DNA of 11,230 nt from Treponema sp. (lineage in GTDB: Bacteria > Spirochaetota > Spirochaetia > Treponematales > Breznakiellaceae). Each line of letters opens with the position of its first letter. Positions within the stretch are counted from its first letter, which is position 1. Location: NCBI GenBank assembly GCA_031273835.1, contig JAISRD010000144.1:1-11230 (forward strand), in the 5' to 3' direction. This document shows positions 1-6,715 of the stretch, piece after piece. Under the pieces are notes generated by a model, which did no database searches, was not told where the DNA came from, and was given only the letters and a program-made list of their open reading frames with translations. Position numbers and translations under genes: made by a program.

Positions 1-45
1 CGTTGTGGTTTTTTTTAACTTTTGCAAATCATCTTACAATTAATC

Positions 46-83
46 CGGGCGTAATAATTGGTTATTTACCGGCCCGTTTTTTT
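46..83 (+). terminator. Probable Rho-independent terminator of an upstream gene
   Basis: CGGGC at 46-50 pairs with GCCCG at 72-76, and GTAA at 51-54 pairs with TTAC at 66-69 across a 2-nt bulge. Seven T residues follow at 77-83. Stem plus T-run is the classical intrinsic terminator form on the plus strand. An open frame runs from the left edge to a TAA at 41-43, just before the stem, so the window may begin with the last codons of an upstream gene; thirteen codons are too few to call it. The stem is modest, which limits confidence. Confidence 0.5.
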
Positions 84-96
84 GCCCGATATTCTA

Positions 97-117
97 CCCC
101 CCCCCCCCCCCCCCCCC
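97..117. repeat. Homopolymer run of 21 C
   Basis: An uninterrupted run of 21 cytosines lies 169 bp upstream of the first gene of the sugar-transport operon and ends 16 bp before the first TATAAA box (134-139). Poly-G/C runs of this kind are known to vary in length by slipped-strand mispairing and to tune promoters, for example upstream of tpr genes in Treponema pallidum. Variation at this locus is inference. The exact length is also the part of the window most prone to sequencing or assembly error. Confidence 0.9.
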
Positions 118-130
118 GATAGGTTTACTA

Positions 131-157
131 GGATATAAATCGTTTTCAATTTTACAG
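131..157 (+). repeat. Direct repeat copy 1 (promoter-like core)
   Basis: The 27-bp stretch beginning GGATATAAA and ending CAATTTTACAG recurs almost exactly at 182-207, 51 bp further on. It contains a -10-like TATAAA (134-139). It also contains a partly palindromic stretch at 135-148, centred on CG, whose right half (CGTTTTCA) resembles a LacI-family half-operator. The -35 position for this copy falls inside the poly-C run. A tandem operator or duplicated promoter is inferred from the repetition alone. Confidence 0.6.
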
Positions 158-161
158 CAAT

Positions 162-190
162 TTGTCCTCATAGTTTTATTGGGATATAAA
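162..190 (+). promoter_or_regulatory. Candidate sigma-70 promoter of the sugar ABC operon
   Basis: TTGTCC (162-167) is separated by 17 bp from TATAAA (185-190). The -10 is good and the -35 is weak. The predicted start point near 197 would leave a leader of about 90 nt before the GTG start at 286. The -10 lies inside the second direct repeat, so a protein bound there would compete with RNA polymerase. It is the best promoter seen ahead of the operon; nothing equivalent fits copy 1, whose -35 slot is poly-C. Confidence 0.45.
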
Positions 191-207
191 ACGTTCCAAT
201 TTTACAG
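182..207 (+). repeat. Direct repeat copy 2 (promoter-like core)
   Basis: This is the second copy of the 131-157 repeat, 26 bp long, one base shorter and with an AACGTT centre instead of ATCGTT. It keeps both ends: GGATATAAA at the left and CCAATTTTACAG at the right. The 51-bp offset is roughly five helical turns, compatible with two sites on about the same DNA face bound cooperatively by one regulator. No regulator gene is present in the window. Confidence 0.6.
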
Positions 208-285
208 AGTTTTCCCATCTCTAATTCCCGTAATTGAGGCCCTTCGGCGAAATATACGCACAACGAATCTTGTGGGGGAGCCATT

Positions 286-1506
286 GTGAATGTAAGAGAA
301 AAAATAACAAAAGAGATTAAAACCAGAAAAGGGATTTTACATTGTAAGCCTGCCTGGGTGCACCGGACTTTTTTACCCCCCGGCAGACGCCTAAAGCTCG
401 ATCCTCTGGATCTGTATAATGGTTTTGGAAAACATGGCGGGGTCTGTGAACGTTGGATGGCTTCCTGCGGTATGGCCGATAACGGCGCCGTTACGCGGGA
501 AAACGAAGGCCTAACCTTTCTCGTTCTGGAGGATGGCAGTTTTCTGACTTTGCGGGATGCCGTCAAGGAAGCGGGGGATCTGATACTTGGGGACGGCGTC
601 ATGAAAAAATTTGGCGGCCTCAGGTCTTTTTGTAAGCTTTATGATTATAAGGCGCCGATCCACTTCCATGTTCACCTGATTGAATCCCAGGCCCAGCTGA
701 TGGGGGCCCATTCTAAGCCGGAGGCGTATTATTTTCCCAAACAGCTTAATTCCATTGCCTACGATGGGGATTTTACCTTTTTCGGTTTTGAGCCGGGGAC
801 TAAAAAGTCGGATATTGCCAAGTGTCTTGAGAACTGGGGCGCTTTAGGGGGAGATAATGGTATTCTTGATTATTCCCGGGCCTATAAACTTAAACTGGGA
901 ACCAGCTGGAATATCCCCGCGGGGATACTTCACGCTCCGGGATCCCTTGTTACCTATGAACCCCAGCGGGTAAGCGACTGTTCCGCCTTCTTCCAGTCCA
1001 TTATGCGGGAATACTTTGTGTCCAGGGATCTTCTAATCCAGGTATATCCTCAGGACAAACGGGAAGATATGTCCTACATCGTTGATTCCCTTGACTGGGA
1101 AGCGAATGTGGACCCCAACTTTAAGGCAAACCATTACCACGAACCGGTTCCCGCCGGAAACCCTGATACGACCAGGTCTCAGGGGTATTTGGAAAACTGG
1201 ATTGTGTACGGTTCGGAGGATTTTTCCGCCAAGGAACTGACAATACTGCCCGGTAAAACCGTAACTATTAAAGACGGCGCGGCCTATGGGTTTATCATGA
1301 TGGAAGGATACGGAACTATAAACGGCCAGCCCATCGAGACTCCGTCCATGATTGGGTACAACGATATTACCGCGGACGAAATGTATGTCTGTGTTGATGC
1401 TGCTGTAAAAGGGGTGGAAATCACAAACCTGAGCAAATACGGTCCTATTGTGATGCTTAAACACTTTGGCCCCGATAATCCCGATGCGGAAAAGTTTATA
1501 AAATGA
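286..1506 (+). CDS. Cupin protein resembling class I mannose-6-phosphate isomerase
   Basis: This 406-residue protein is probably a metal-dependent sugar or sugar-phosphate isomerase, or a sugar-binding cupin, in the cytoplasm. It shows a type I phosphomannose isomerase-like pattern: a His cluster HFHVH (126-130), a KPE motif (144-146) followed by an aromatic stretch, and WNIPAGILHAPG (208-219) with His216. In that family, His residues, the KPE Glu and a later His bind zinc, so H128/H130, E146 and H216 are the likely ligands here. A second beta-rich, cupin-like half follows (about 300-392). The start is GTG, chosen because GGGGGAG (274-280) sits 5 nt ahead of it. It is the first gene of the transporter operon, 11 nt before the ATPase gene, which suggests it acts on the imported sugar. 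There is no signal peptide. The exact substrate cannot be read from the sequence. Confidence 0.75.
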   Translation: MNVREKITKEIKTRKGILHCKPAWVHRTFLPPGRRLKLDPLDLYNGFGKHGGVCERWMASCGMADNGAVTRENEGLTFLVLEDGSFLTLRDAVKEAGDLILGDGVMKKFGGLRSFCKLYDYKAPIHFHVHLIESQAQLMGAHSKPEAYYFPKQLNSIAYDGDFTFFGFEPGTKKSDIAKCLENWGALGGDNGILDYSRAYKLKLGTSWNIPAGILHAPGSLVTYEPQRVSDCSAFFQSIMREYFVSRDLLIQVYPQDKREDMSYIVDSLDWEANVDPNFKANHYHEPVPAGNPDTTRSQGYLENWIVYGSEDFSAKELTILPGKTVTIKDGAAYGFIMMEGYGTINGQPIETPSMIGYNDITADEMYVCVDAAVKGVEITNLSKYGPIVMLKHFGPDNPDAEKFIK

Positions 1507-1517
1507 GGTCCCGTTAA

Positions 1518-3011
1518 ATGGCAGAACTTCTTCTTAGAATGGAAGGCATCAGCAAAACCTTTCCCGGCACCAAGGCTCTGGACGACGTTACCCTGACCCT
1601 GAAGGCCGGAGAAATTCTGGCTTTGGTAGGGGAAAACGGCGCCGGAAAATCAACGCTGATGAACATCCTTGGCGGAACCCAGAAGGCCGACGGGGGGAAG
1701 ATAATAATAAAAGGCAGGGAGATGGGAGTGTATAGTTCCGCCGGCGCCAGGGACGCGGGGATCGGGTTTGTTCACCAGGAGTTGTTTAACTGCCGGCATC
1801 TTACGGTCGCCGAAAATGTTTTTATGGGCAGGCTGGACAGGTATACCACTAGATTCGGCTTTACCGATTACCCCCGGATAAATGACGAAACAAAAAAGTA
1901 TCTTAAGATGTTTGCGTCAAAGATCGAACCTGCCCAAAAAATTCGGGAGCTAAAAATTGCCGGGCAGCAAGTGGTAGAAATTATCAAATCAATTTCGATT
2001 AATTGTGAAATTCTTATCTTTGATGAACCGACTTCTTCCCTGACTGATACAGAGACGGCTTATTTGTTTGAAATTATCAGGCATTTAAAGGCGAATGGGA
2101 TAGGCATTATTTATATAAGCCACCGGATGGAGGAGGTTTTTGCCCTCTCGGATCGTATTGTTGTCTTACGGGACGGCCGCCTGATCGACACCTTAACAAC
2201 TGCCGAAAGTACTCCCAATACGGTGGTCGGTAAAATGGTGGGCCGTAATATTTCTGATTTTTATCCCCAAAAAAGTTCCGGAATTGGAGAAAACATCCTT
2301 GAAGTGGAGGGGCTTACCGTCCAGGGCCTGTGCAGGGATTTGAATTTTACCCTCCGTCGGGGAGAAATATTGGGACTGGCGGGCTTGGTAGGAGCCGGTC
2401 GAACGGAAGTCATCTGCGGTCTTTGCGGTCTCATAAAAAGTGAAACAAAACGGGTTGCCATTAACGGGCAGACGGTGACAATCAAAAATTATTCCGATGC
2501 TATAAAAAATGGATTGGTGTATTTAAGCGAAGACCGAAAGCTGCTTGGACTTTTTCTAAAAATGATGGTAAAACAGAATATTTCCGCCACAAACCTAAAA
2601 AGCATCCGAAAACAGATTTTCCTTAACGTCGGCAAGGAAAGTAAAATTGCGGAAAATTATGTAAGCAAGCTCAATATTAAACTGCACACGGTTGATCAGC
2701 GGGTAAACGCTCTTTCCGGGGGAAATCAGCAGAAGATTATGGTGGCCAAGTGGCTTAATACTAATCCGCGGGTTTTTATTTTGGATGAACCAACCAGGGG
2801 TATTGATATAGGCGCCAAGACGGAGATACATAATATGCTTCGGGATCTGTGTAACAATGATACGGGCATCATTATTATTTCCTCCGAACTGCCTGAGATT
2901 ATCGGCATGTGCGACAGGGTAATGGTAATGCACGAAAACAAGATTATGGGTGAAATTGAAGGCGGGGAGATTAACGAGGAAGCGATTATGAAACTCGCAA
3001 CCGCCGTTTGA
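1518..3011 (+). CDS. Sugar ABC transporter ATP-binding protein, two NBDs (RbsA/MglA type)
   Basis: This 497-residue cytoplasmic ATPase energises import of a simple sugar through the permease encoded next. It contains two fused nucleotide-binding domains. NBD1 has Walker A GENGAGKST (38-46), Q-loop Gln87, Walker B ILIFDEPTSSL ending near 175, and switch His202; its signature is degenerate (LKIAGQQ, 145-151). NBD2 has the degenerate Walker A GLVGAGRTE (289-297) typical of the family, a canonical signature LSGGNQQK (399-406), and Walker B FILDEPTRGID (420-430); SSELPE replaces the usual switch His region. This asymmetric pattern and the length of about 500 residues are normal for RbsA/MglA/XylG proteins. 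The start ATG has GAGG 9 nt upstream, formed partly by the stop region of the preceding gene. The sugar is not determined by this subunit. Confidence 0.95.
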   Translation: MAELLLRMEGISKTFPGTKALDDVTLTLKAGEILALVGENGAGKSTLMNILGGTQKADGGKIIIKGREMGVYSSAGARDAGIGFVHQELFNCRHLTVAENVFMGRLDRYTTRFGFTDYPRINDETKKYLKMFASKIEPAQKIRELKIAGQQVVEIIKSISINCEILIFDEPTSSLTDTETAYLFEIIRHLKANGIGIIYISHRMEEVFALSDRIVVLRDGRLIDTLTTAESTPNTVVGKMVGRNISDFYPQKSSGIGENILEVEGLTVQGLCRDLNFTLRRGEILGLAGLVGAGRTEVICGLCGLIKSETKRVAINGQTVTIKNYSDAIKNGLVYLSEDRKLLGLFLKMMVKQNISATNLKSIRKQIFLNVGKESKIAENYVSKLNIKLHTVDQRVNALSGGNQQKIMVAKWLNTNPRVFILDEPTRGIDIGAKTEIHNMLRDLCNNDTGIIIISSELPEIIGMCDRVMVMHENKIMGEIEGGEINEEAIMKLATAV

Positions 3012-3035
3012 ATATACGCGGGAAAGGAATGGACC

Positions 3036-4034
3036 ATGGGACAGAAACAGCAGGACGGTAAAAGAAGTATACTACGGACAATTTCAGAATTCAGAGAAAT
3101 TAATCTTATTGTAATTATCTTGGTTTTAGGGGTGATCCTTTCTTTTGCTTCTCCGGCTTTCCTGACGGCCCTTAATCTTAGGTCCGTGGGGATTGGTTTT
3201 GCCACTAACTGTATCGTGGTTATCGGTATGGCCATGGTGATCATCTGCGGGGGGATAGATCTTTCCGTGGGGTCCGTACTTTGTCTTTCCTGTGCCCTGT
3301 CGGGTTCTTTGTTTTATAATGGGATGCCCATGCCGTGGGCCAGCGCCGCCGGAATTGCCGCCAGTATACTTTGCGGCGTATTTTGTGGTTTTCTTATCTC
3401 CTATCATAATATGCCCCCCTTTATTGTTACCATGGCCATGATGAGTATTGCCCGGGGGGTTGCCTATATTCTTACTACAGGAACATCTATTTCCCTTATC
3501 AATAAACTTCCTCCGGGGTTTAAGTTTGTCGGTTCAGGCAGCATAGGTCCTATTCCTTTTATTGTTTTGATCTGTGCTGTTGTCGGTTTAATTGCGGATA
3601 TACTATTCCGTAAACTGCCCCTGCTCAGACTGGTCTACTATGTGGGAAGCAACGAAAGGGCCGCAGCTTTTTCCGGCATAACGGTAAGAAAGGTCAAGTT
3701 GTATGTTTACATAATCAGCGCCCTGCTTGCGGGGCTGGCCGGTCAGTTGTTTTTATCCCGCTTCAGTTATGCAACGCCGGTGGCGGGGAATGGTCTTGAG
3801 CTGATTATGATTGCCGGCTGTGTTATCGGCGGGGTCAGCATGGAAGGGGGCGAAGGTACGGTTTTGGGTTCCATTCTTGGAATCGTTATGCTTTCCCTTA
3901 TCAACAACGCTTTGATATTGCTTAACGTGTCGGTTTATTGGCAGCAGTTTGTTTCCGGGTGTATTTTGATCACCGCTGTTTGGCTGGATTTCTACCGGGT
4001 TCGGCGGGCTAACCGTAAACTCAATCAAGGATGA
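3036..4034 (+). CDS. Sugar ABC transporter permease (RbsC type)
   Basis: This 332-residue inner-membrane protein forms the translocation channel, presumably as a homodimer with the preceding ATPase. It belongs to the BPD_transp_2 type of permease. Hydrophobic spans fall at about 23-45, 52-72, 77-93, 102-122, 126-147, 172-190, 222-240, 255-266, 275-298 and 305-318. The family-diagnostic GGIDLSVGS lies at 72-80. The cytoplasmic coupling segment GSNERAAAFSGI (204-215) matches the site where RbsC-type permeases contact the ATPase. The N-terminus is hydrophilic with no cleavable signal, as usual. The ATG is preceded by GGAAAGGA (3021-3028) and lies 24 nt after the ATPase stop. Its stop is followed immediately by the long hairpin that separates it from the binding-protein gene. 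Confidence 0.94.
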   Translation: MGQKQQDGKRSILRTISEFREINLIVIILVLGVILSFASPAFLTALNLRSVGIGFATNCIVVIGMAMVIICGGIDLSVGSVLCLSCALSGSLFYNGMPMPWASAAGIAASILCGVFCGFLISYHNMPPFIVTMAMMSIARGVAYILTTGTSISLINKLPPGFKFVGSGSIGPIPFIVLICAVVGLIADILFRKLPLLRLVYYVGSNERAAAFSGITVRKVKLYVYIISALLAGLAGQLFLSRFSYATPVAGNGLELIMIAGCVIGGVSMEGGEGTVLGSILGIVMLSLINNALILLNVSVYWQQFVSGCILITAVWLDFYRVRRANRKLNQG

Positions 4035-4076
4035 TATATAAGGGGAGTACGCCTCATGCGTATTCCCTTTTATATA
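4035..4076 (+). promoter_or_regulatory. Intercistronic mRNA hairpin between permease and binding-protein genes
   Basis: The arm at 4035-4052 (TATATAAGGGGAGTACGC) pairs with 4058-4076 over 18 bp, with two G-U pairs and one bulged T at 4071, around the 5-nt loop CTCAT. It starts directly after the permease stop codon. No T-run follows, so it is not a standard terminator. Stable intercistronic stems in transporter operons (the malE-malF region is the known case) act in differential mRNA processing or stability. Here the stem would protect the 5' end of the binding-protein message, allowing its excess over the membrane subunits. That role is inference; the structure is visible. Confidence 0.75.
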
Positions 4077-4095
4077 AATAAAGTTAGAGGAAATT

Positions 4096-4100
4096 GGAGG
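4096..4100 (+). promoter_or_regulatory. Ribosome binding site fixing the lipoprotein start at 4107
   Basis: GGAGG lies 6 nt before the ATG at 4107. An in-frame ATG at 4056 would add 17 hydrophilic, charged residues before the signal peptide. That ATG sits in the loop and 3' arm of the hairpin and has no Shine-Dalgarno at suitable spacing. The 4107 start gives a classical lipoprotein signal peptide and is preferred. Confidence 0.85.
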
Positions 4101-4106
4101 ACGAGA

Positions 4107-5126
4107 ATGAAGAGAATTAGTTTTGTTTTATTGGCAGTACTTGCGGGACTGCTGGTACTTGGATGTTCCGGGGGGAGTTCCACCGCCGTGGTTTCATCCG
4201 GCGGTGAAACGCCTTATAGGGGCGATCCAAGCGAGGTGTATTACATGAACGCCTTTTTGTCGGGCCATCCCTTCTGGGTCGGCTGCCGTTTAGGCGCCGA
4301 AGCTGCCGCCGCCCAATTGGGGGTTACCCTTAGGTATGGCGGAGAGCCGGAATATGATGTAAATAAGGCTGTGTCTGCGTTTGAACAGATCGTATCTACC
4401 GGTCCTAAGGGCGTTCTTTTAACCTGTATCAGCCCTGAACCCTTTATTGAACCAATTAACAATGCAATTGCCGCGGGTGTTCCGGTTATCACCTTTGATT
4501 CCGATTCTCCCGATTCAAAACGGCTTTCGTTTGTTTCTACCGACAACTCCTTTTTGGGTTCTTTCCTTTGTGATTTCATGGCCGAAAAGCTCATCCCCGC
4601 CGGGGGGGCTACCATCGGCGTAGTAGGCCGTCCCGATCAGTTAAATATCCGTCAGCGGATGGATGGTTTTGCCGCCCGCGCCGCAGCCCGGTATCCGAAT
4701 TTTAAAGTATTGGATATTGTGGATAACAAGGGTGATATTCCCCTGGGGACTGCCAATGTTGTCGCCATGCTTCAAGCTAACAGCGATGTATCGGTAATCT
4801 TTGCGGCGGACGGCATTGCCGCTTCCTGCGCCGTTCAGGCCCTTGAAGAGACGGGGCGGAACGATATCAAGATCATGACGGTAGATTCAACTCAGGATAT
4901 CCTTGATCTTATCAAGGCTGGAAAACTCTACGGTACCGTTGCCCAGAATACCTTTAACATGGGCTATTGGGCCATGATGCAGATGTACGCTTATGTTCAC
5001 GGACTGGTTGATCCCTTTAACAATTGGGAAGTTGAAAGAACCAGCCCCATGCCTCCTTACATCAATTCCGGTGTTGACATTGTAACTGCGAATAACGCCG
5101 ACGCCTTTGTGGTGCCCGCAAAGTAG
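4107..5126 (+). CDS. Periplasmic sugar-binding lipoprotein of the ABC transporter (RbsB-like)
   Basis: This 339-residue substrate-binding protein captures the sugar outside the inner membrane and delivers it to the permease. MKRISF is followed by a hydrophobic core and a lipobox, LVLGC, with Cys20 as the lipidation site. A Ser/Gly-rich linker (21-35) precedes the two-lobed domain of the Peripla_BP_4/RbsB kind. It includes FLSGHPFWVG (50-59), FDSDSPDSKR (130-139, a recurrent hinge-lobe motif of this family), GVVGRPDQLNIRQR (171-184), IFAADGIAAS (231-240) and TVDSTQDIL (258-266). Aromatic residues such as F56 and W57 are candidates for ring stacking on the sugar. It is the last gene of the operon, separated from the permease gene by the hairpin; in many sugar operons the binding protein is encoded first. 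The ligand is unknown. Confidence 0.93.
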   Translation: MKRISFVLLAVLAGLLVLGCSGGSSTAVVSSGGETPYRGDPSEVYYMNAFLSGHPFWVGCRLGAEAAAAQLGVTLRYGGEPEYDVNKAVSAFEQIVSTGPKGVLLTCISPEPFIEPINNAIAAGVPVITFDSDSPDSKRLSFVSTDNSFLGSFLCDFMAEKLIPAGGATIGVVGRPDQLNIRQRMDGFAARAAARYPNFKVLDIVDNKGDIPLGTANVVAMLQANSDVSVIFAADGIAASCAVQALEETGRNDIKIMTVDSTQDILDLIKAGKLYGTVAQNTFNMGYWAMMQMYAYVHGLVDPFNNWEVERTSPMPPYINSGVDIVTANNADAFVVPAK

Positions 5127-5138
5127 TTCATGGTAATA

Positions 5139-5174
5139 TAAGGGGCTGCCCGTGAAGTAACGGACAGCCCCTTA
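5139..5174 (+). terminator. Stem-loop terminating the sugar ABC operon
   Basis: TAAGGGGCTG (5139-5148) pairs perfectly with CAGCCCCTTA (5165-5174). The stem continues after one C-A mismatch with CCGT/ACGG around a 6-nt loop. It starts 12 nt after the stop of the binding-protein gene. Only a weak T-containing stretch follows, so it may be an imperfect intrinsic terminator or an mRNA 3'-end stabiliser. Confidence 0.7.
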
Positions 5175-5210
5175 TCCTTAAGCGAAATTTGTTAAAAATT
5201 CTTCGCTTCC

Positions 5211-5239
5211 TTGACAGCTTGAATTTGCCGGTTTATACT
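5211..5239 (+). promoter_or_regulatory. Near-consensus sigma-70 promoter of the DUF2284 gene
   Basis: A perfect -35 TTGACA (5211-5216) and a -10 TATACT (5234-5239) are separated by exactly 17 bp. This is the strongest promoter match in the window. The start point would be near 5246, giving a leader of about 50 nt that contains the palindrome at 5257-5276. Confidence 0.85.
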
Positions 5240-5256
5240 GCGCTCATGGTAATAAT

Positions 5257-5276
5257 CTTCCCGCTTAAGCGGGGAG
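5257..5276 (+). promoter_or_regulatory. Palindromic leader hairpin ahead of the DUF2284 gene
   Basis: The 14-bp perfect palindrome CCCGCTTAAGCGGG (5260-5273) extends to 20 bp with one G-T pair. It lies just downstream of the predicted transcription start and touches the first part of the purine-rich ribosome binding region (5271-5286). It could be an operator for a dimeric regulator or an RNA stem that affects ribosome access. The sequence does not distinguish these. Confidence 0.55.
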
Positions 5277-5284
5277 GGGAGGAG
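5276..5284 (+). promoter_or_regulatory. Ribosome binding site serving two competing start codons
   Basis: GGGGAGGAG lies 3 nt before an ATG (5288) and 10 nt before a TTG (5295). The ATG opens only an 11-codon frame that stops at 5321-5323. The TTG opens the conserved protein. Neither spacing is ideal, which makes the start of the downstream gene uncertain. Confidence 0.6.
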
Positions 5285-5294
5285 AGCATGAGAA

Positions 5295-5831
5295 TTGAGA
5301 GAAAAAATCGCCTCCCTGCTTGAGGGTAGGGTTCATGAACAGGGGGTGGTTCCCGTTTCGTCGCTGGTTTTTAATGCGGAACTCCTGAAATACTGTGCGG
5401 CCAATGCCTGCGGCCATTATAATAAATCATGGACCTGCCCCCCGGCATCAGGCGCCCTGGAGGATCACCGGAAAAGGATACTTTCATATAAAAACGCCTT
5501 TGTTTTTACCACCAAGTACGATTTGGAAGATTCCTTTGACTACGAGGGAATGACGGCGGGCAAAGAAATGCACGCCGCCCTTACTCTGGAAATCAGGGAG
5601 AAGCTTGACGGCCAGGCCCTTGTTTACGGCGCCGGAAGCTGCCCCTGCTGTAAACTACAGGGCATCCCCGGAGACTGCGCTTTTCCTGACCCCTGCCGTT
5701 TTCCCGGAAAAACGATTTTCTCCATAGAGTCCGCCGGCATCAATGTTGTCGATTTGAGCGGCAGCGCGGGAATTAAATACAACAACGGGCCGAATACGGT
5801 AACCTATTTTTCAATGCTCCTGTTCGGCTGA
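5295..5831 (+). CDS. Cysteine-rich predicted metal-binding protein (DUF2284-like)
   Basis: This 178-residue, probably cytoplasmic protein has eight cysteines in two groups. C34, C39 and C48 lie in a segment with CGHYNKSWTCPP (39-50). C116, C118, C119, C128 and C134 lie in GSCPCCKLQGIPGDC (114-128) and the following PDPC. This pattern is typical of DUF2284, a family of predicted metal- or Fe-S-binding proteins common in anaerobes whose reaction is not established. The start is unusual: the homologous N-terminus is reached from a TTG at 5295. The better-looking ATG at 5288 is one base out of frame across a run of six A (5302-5307); with one A fewer it would read MRIERKIAS. The gene has its own strong promoter and is monocistronic; the next gene downstream is convergent. 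The family call is firm in pattern, the function unknown. Confidence 0.8.
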   Translation: MREKIASLLEGRVHEQGVVPVSSLVFNAELLKYCAANACGHYNKSWTCPPASGALEDHRKRILSYKNAFVFTTKYDLEDSFDYEGMTAGKEMHAALTLEIREKLDGQALVYGAGSCPCCKLQGIPGDCAFPDPCRFPGKTIFSIESAGINVVDLSGSAGIKYNNGPNTVTYFSMLLFG

Positions 5832-5880
5832 TTATGGGCTCTTCCCCTGTTATTTTCATCCGTATTCTTTGGGATCGGCC

Positions 5881-6690
5881 TTAAATCCGCAGCCTTTTCC
5901 TCAGTTTGCCGGCGCGGGAAAGGGCCGGGTCCCGCTTGAGGGCTTCCCGGTATACCGCCGCCGCCCCCCGCTCTTCTCCCTGGCTGAGGAGCAGCTCCGC
6001 AAGGGAACACAAAATACGGCCCTCTTCTTTGGGAGAAAAACCCAGGCCCAGCATCGCCTCAAGGCATTCCGCATAGCGTTCCCCGTCTACCGCGCTTTTA
6101 AGTTTCAGCCGTGCCGTTTCTTTAAGCAGCTTTTTTACTTCTATGACAAAGTGCTTAAAATAGGGTTTCCGCCGTTCTTCTTTCAGGATGCGGATCAGGA
6201 GCGTCACCGCCTCGTATACCACAGGGGCCGGGGTTTCGCCGAAATCCTTCTGTTCATCGGCGTACTTGATCAGATCCTCCGCGATGATAAAGGCGCAGTC
6301 CATCCAGTCTTCCCGGCCCAGGCAGCTTTCCAGGGGAAAATCCAGGCCCCCGCCCTTATGCCAGATCTCCAGGGCTTCCTCATCTTCCAGGTGGAGCAGA
6401 TCGAAAAAGATCAGCTTTGCCTTACTTGCCGGATCGTTACCCTGTTCCTTGAGGAAGCTGCGGTAGTCAAAACCCCGCCCTATAAAGCGGGAATAGGCCC
6501 GGTCGTATTCATAACGGCGTTCCCCATCCTGGAGGACTTCATAGGCCGCCAGGAGCCTGCGCATGGCCTCTTCGGCGCGCTTTCCGGCAATATCGGGATG
6601 GAGGAGTTTTGCCTTTTCGCGGAAGGCCTTTTTGATTTCCTGGGATGACGCGCCTTGGTCAATCCCGAGAAGGGAATAGAAATTTTCCAC
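5881..6690 (-). CDS. J-domain protein with C-terminal TPR-like region
   Basis: This 269-residue cytoplasmic co-chaperone-like protein has an N-terminal J domain (about 2-68). It includes the YSLLGI opening, helix II rich in K/R, the essential HPD tripeptide (31-33) that stimulates DnaK/Hsp70 ATPase, and AYEVLQDGERRYEYD (49-63). It lacks the Gly/Phe region and the zinc-finger CxxCxGxG repeats of classical DnaJ. Instead there is a helical middle part and one TPR-like unit near 224-257 (LAELLLSQGEERGAAAVYREAL around 230-251). It is therefore a specialised class III J protein, probably recruiting Hsp70 to a particular client. The start is GTG with GGAG about 10 nt upstream, 25 nt after the preceding stop. 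It is third in a minus-strand operon and ends 49 bp from the convergent DUF2284 gene. The client is unknown. Confidence 0.85.
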   Translation of the reverse strand: MENFYSLLGIDQGASSQEIKKAFREKAKLLHPDIAGKRAEEAMRRLLAAYEVLQDGERRYEYDRAYSRFIGRGFDYRSFLKEQGNDPASKAKLIFFDLLHLEDEEALEIWHKGGGLDFPLESCLGREDWMDCAFIIAEDLIKYADEQKDFGETPAPVVYEAVTLLIRILKEERRKPYFKHFVIEVKKLLKETARLKLKSAVDGERYAECLEAMLGLGFSPKEEGRILCSLAELLLSQGEERGAAAVYREALKRDPALSRAGKLRKRLRI

Positions 6691-6715
6691 CTTCGGCCGG
6701 CTCCAAAATCCGCCT

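Noticed and set aside
4056..4106. In-frame upstream start for the sugar-binding protein
   Set aside because: It adds charged residues before the signal peptide, lies in the hairpin loop and 3' arm, and lacks a ribosome site. The ATG at 4107 has GGAGG at the right spacing and gives a normal lipoprotein signal.
5832..5880. Bidirectional terminator between the convergent DUF2284 and J-protein genes
   Set aside because: Only a trivial GGG...CCC pairing is visible, with no adequate stem or T-run in either direction.
5869..6648. Plus-strand open frame opposite the J-domain protein
   Set aside because: The minus strand carries an intact J domain with HPD. The plus frame has no ribosome site and no family features.
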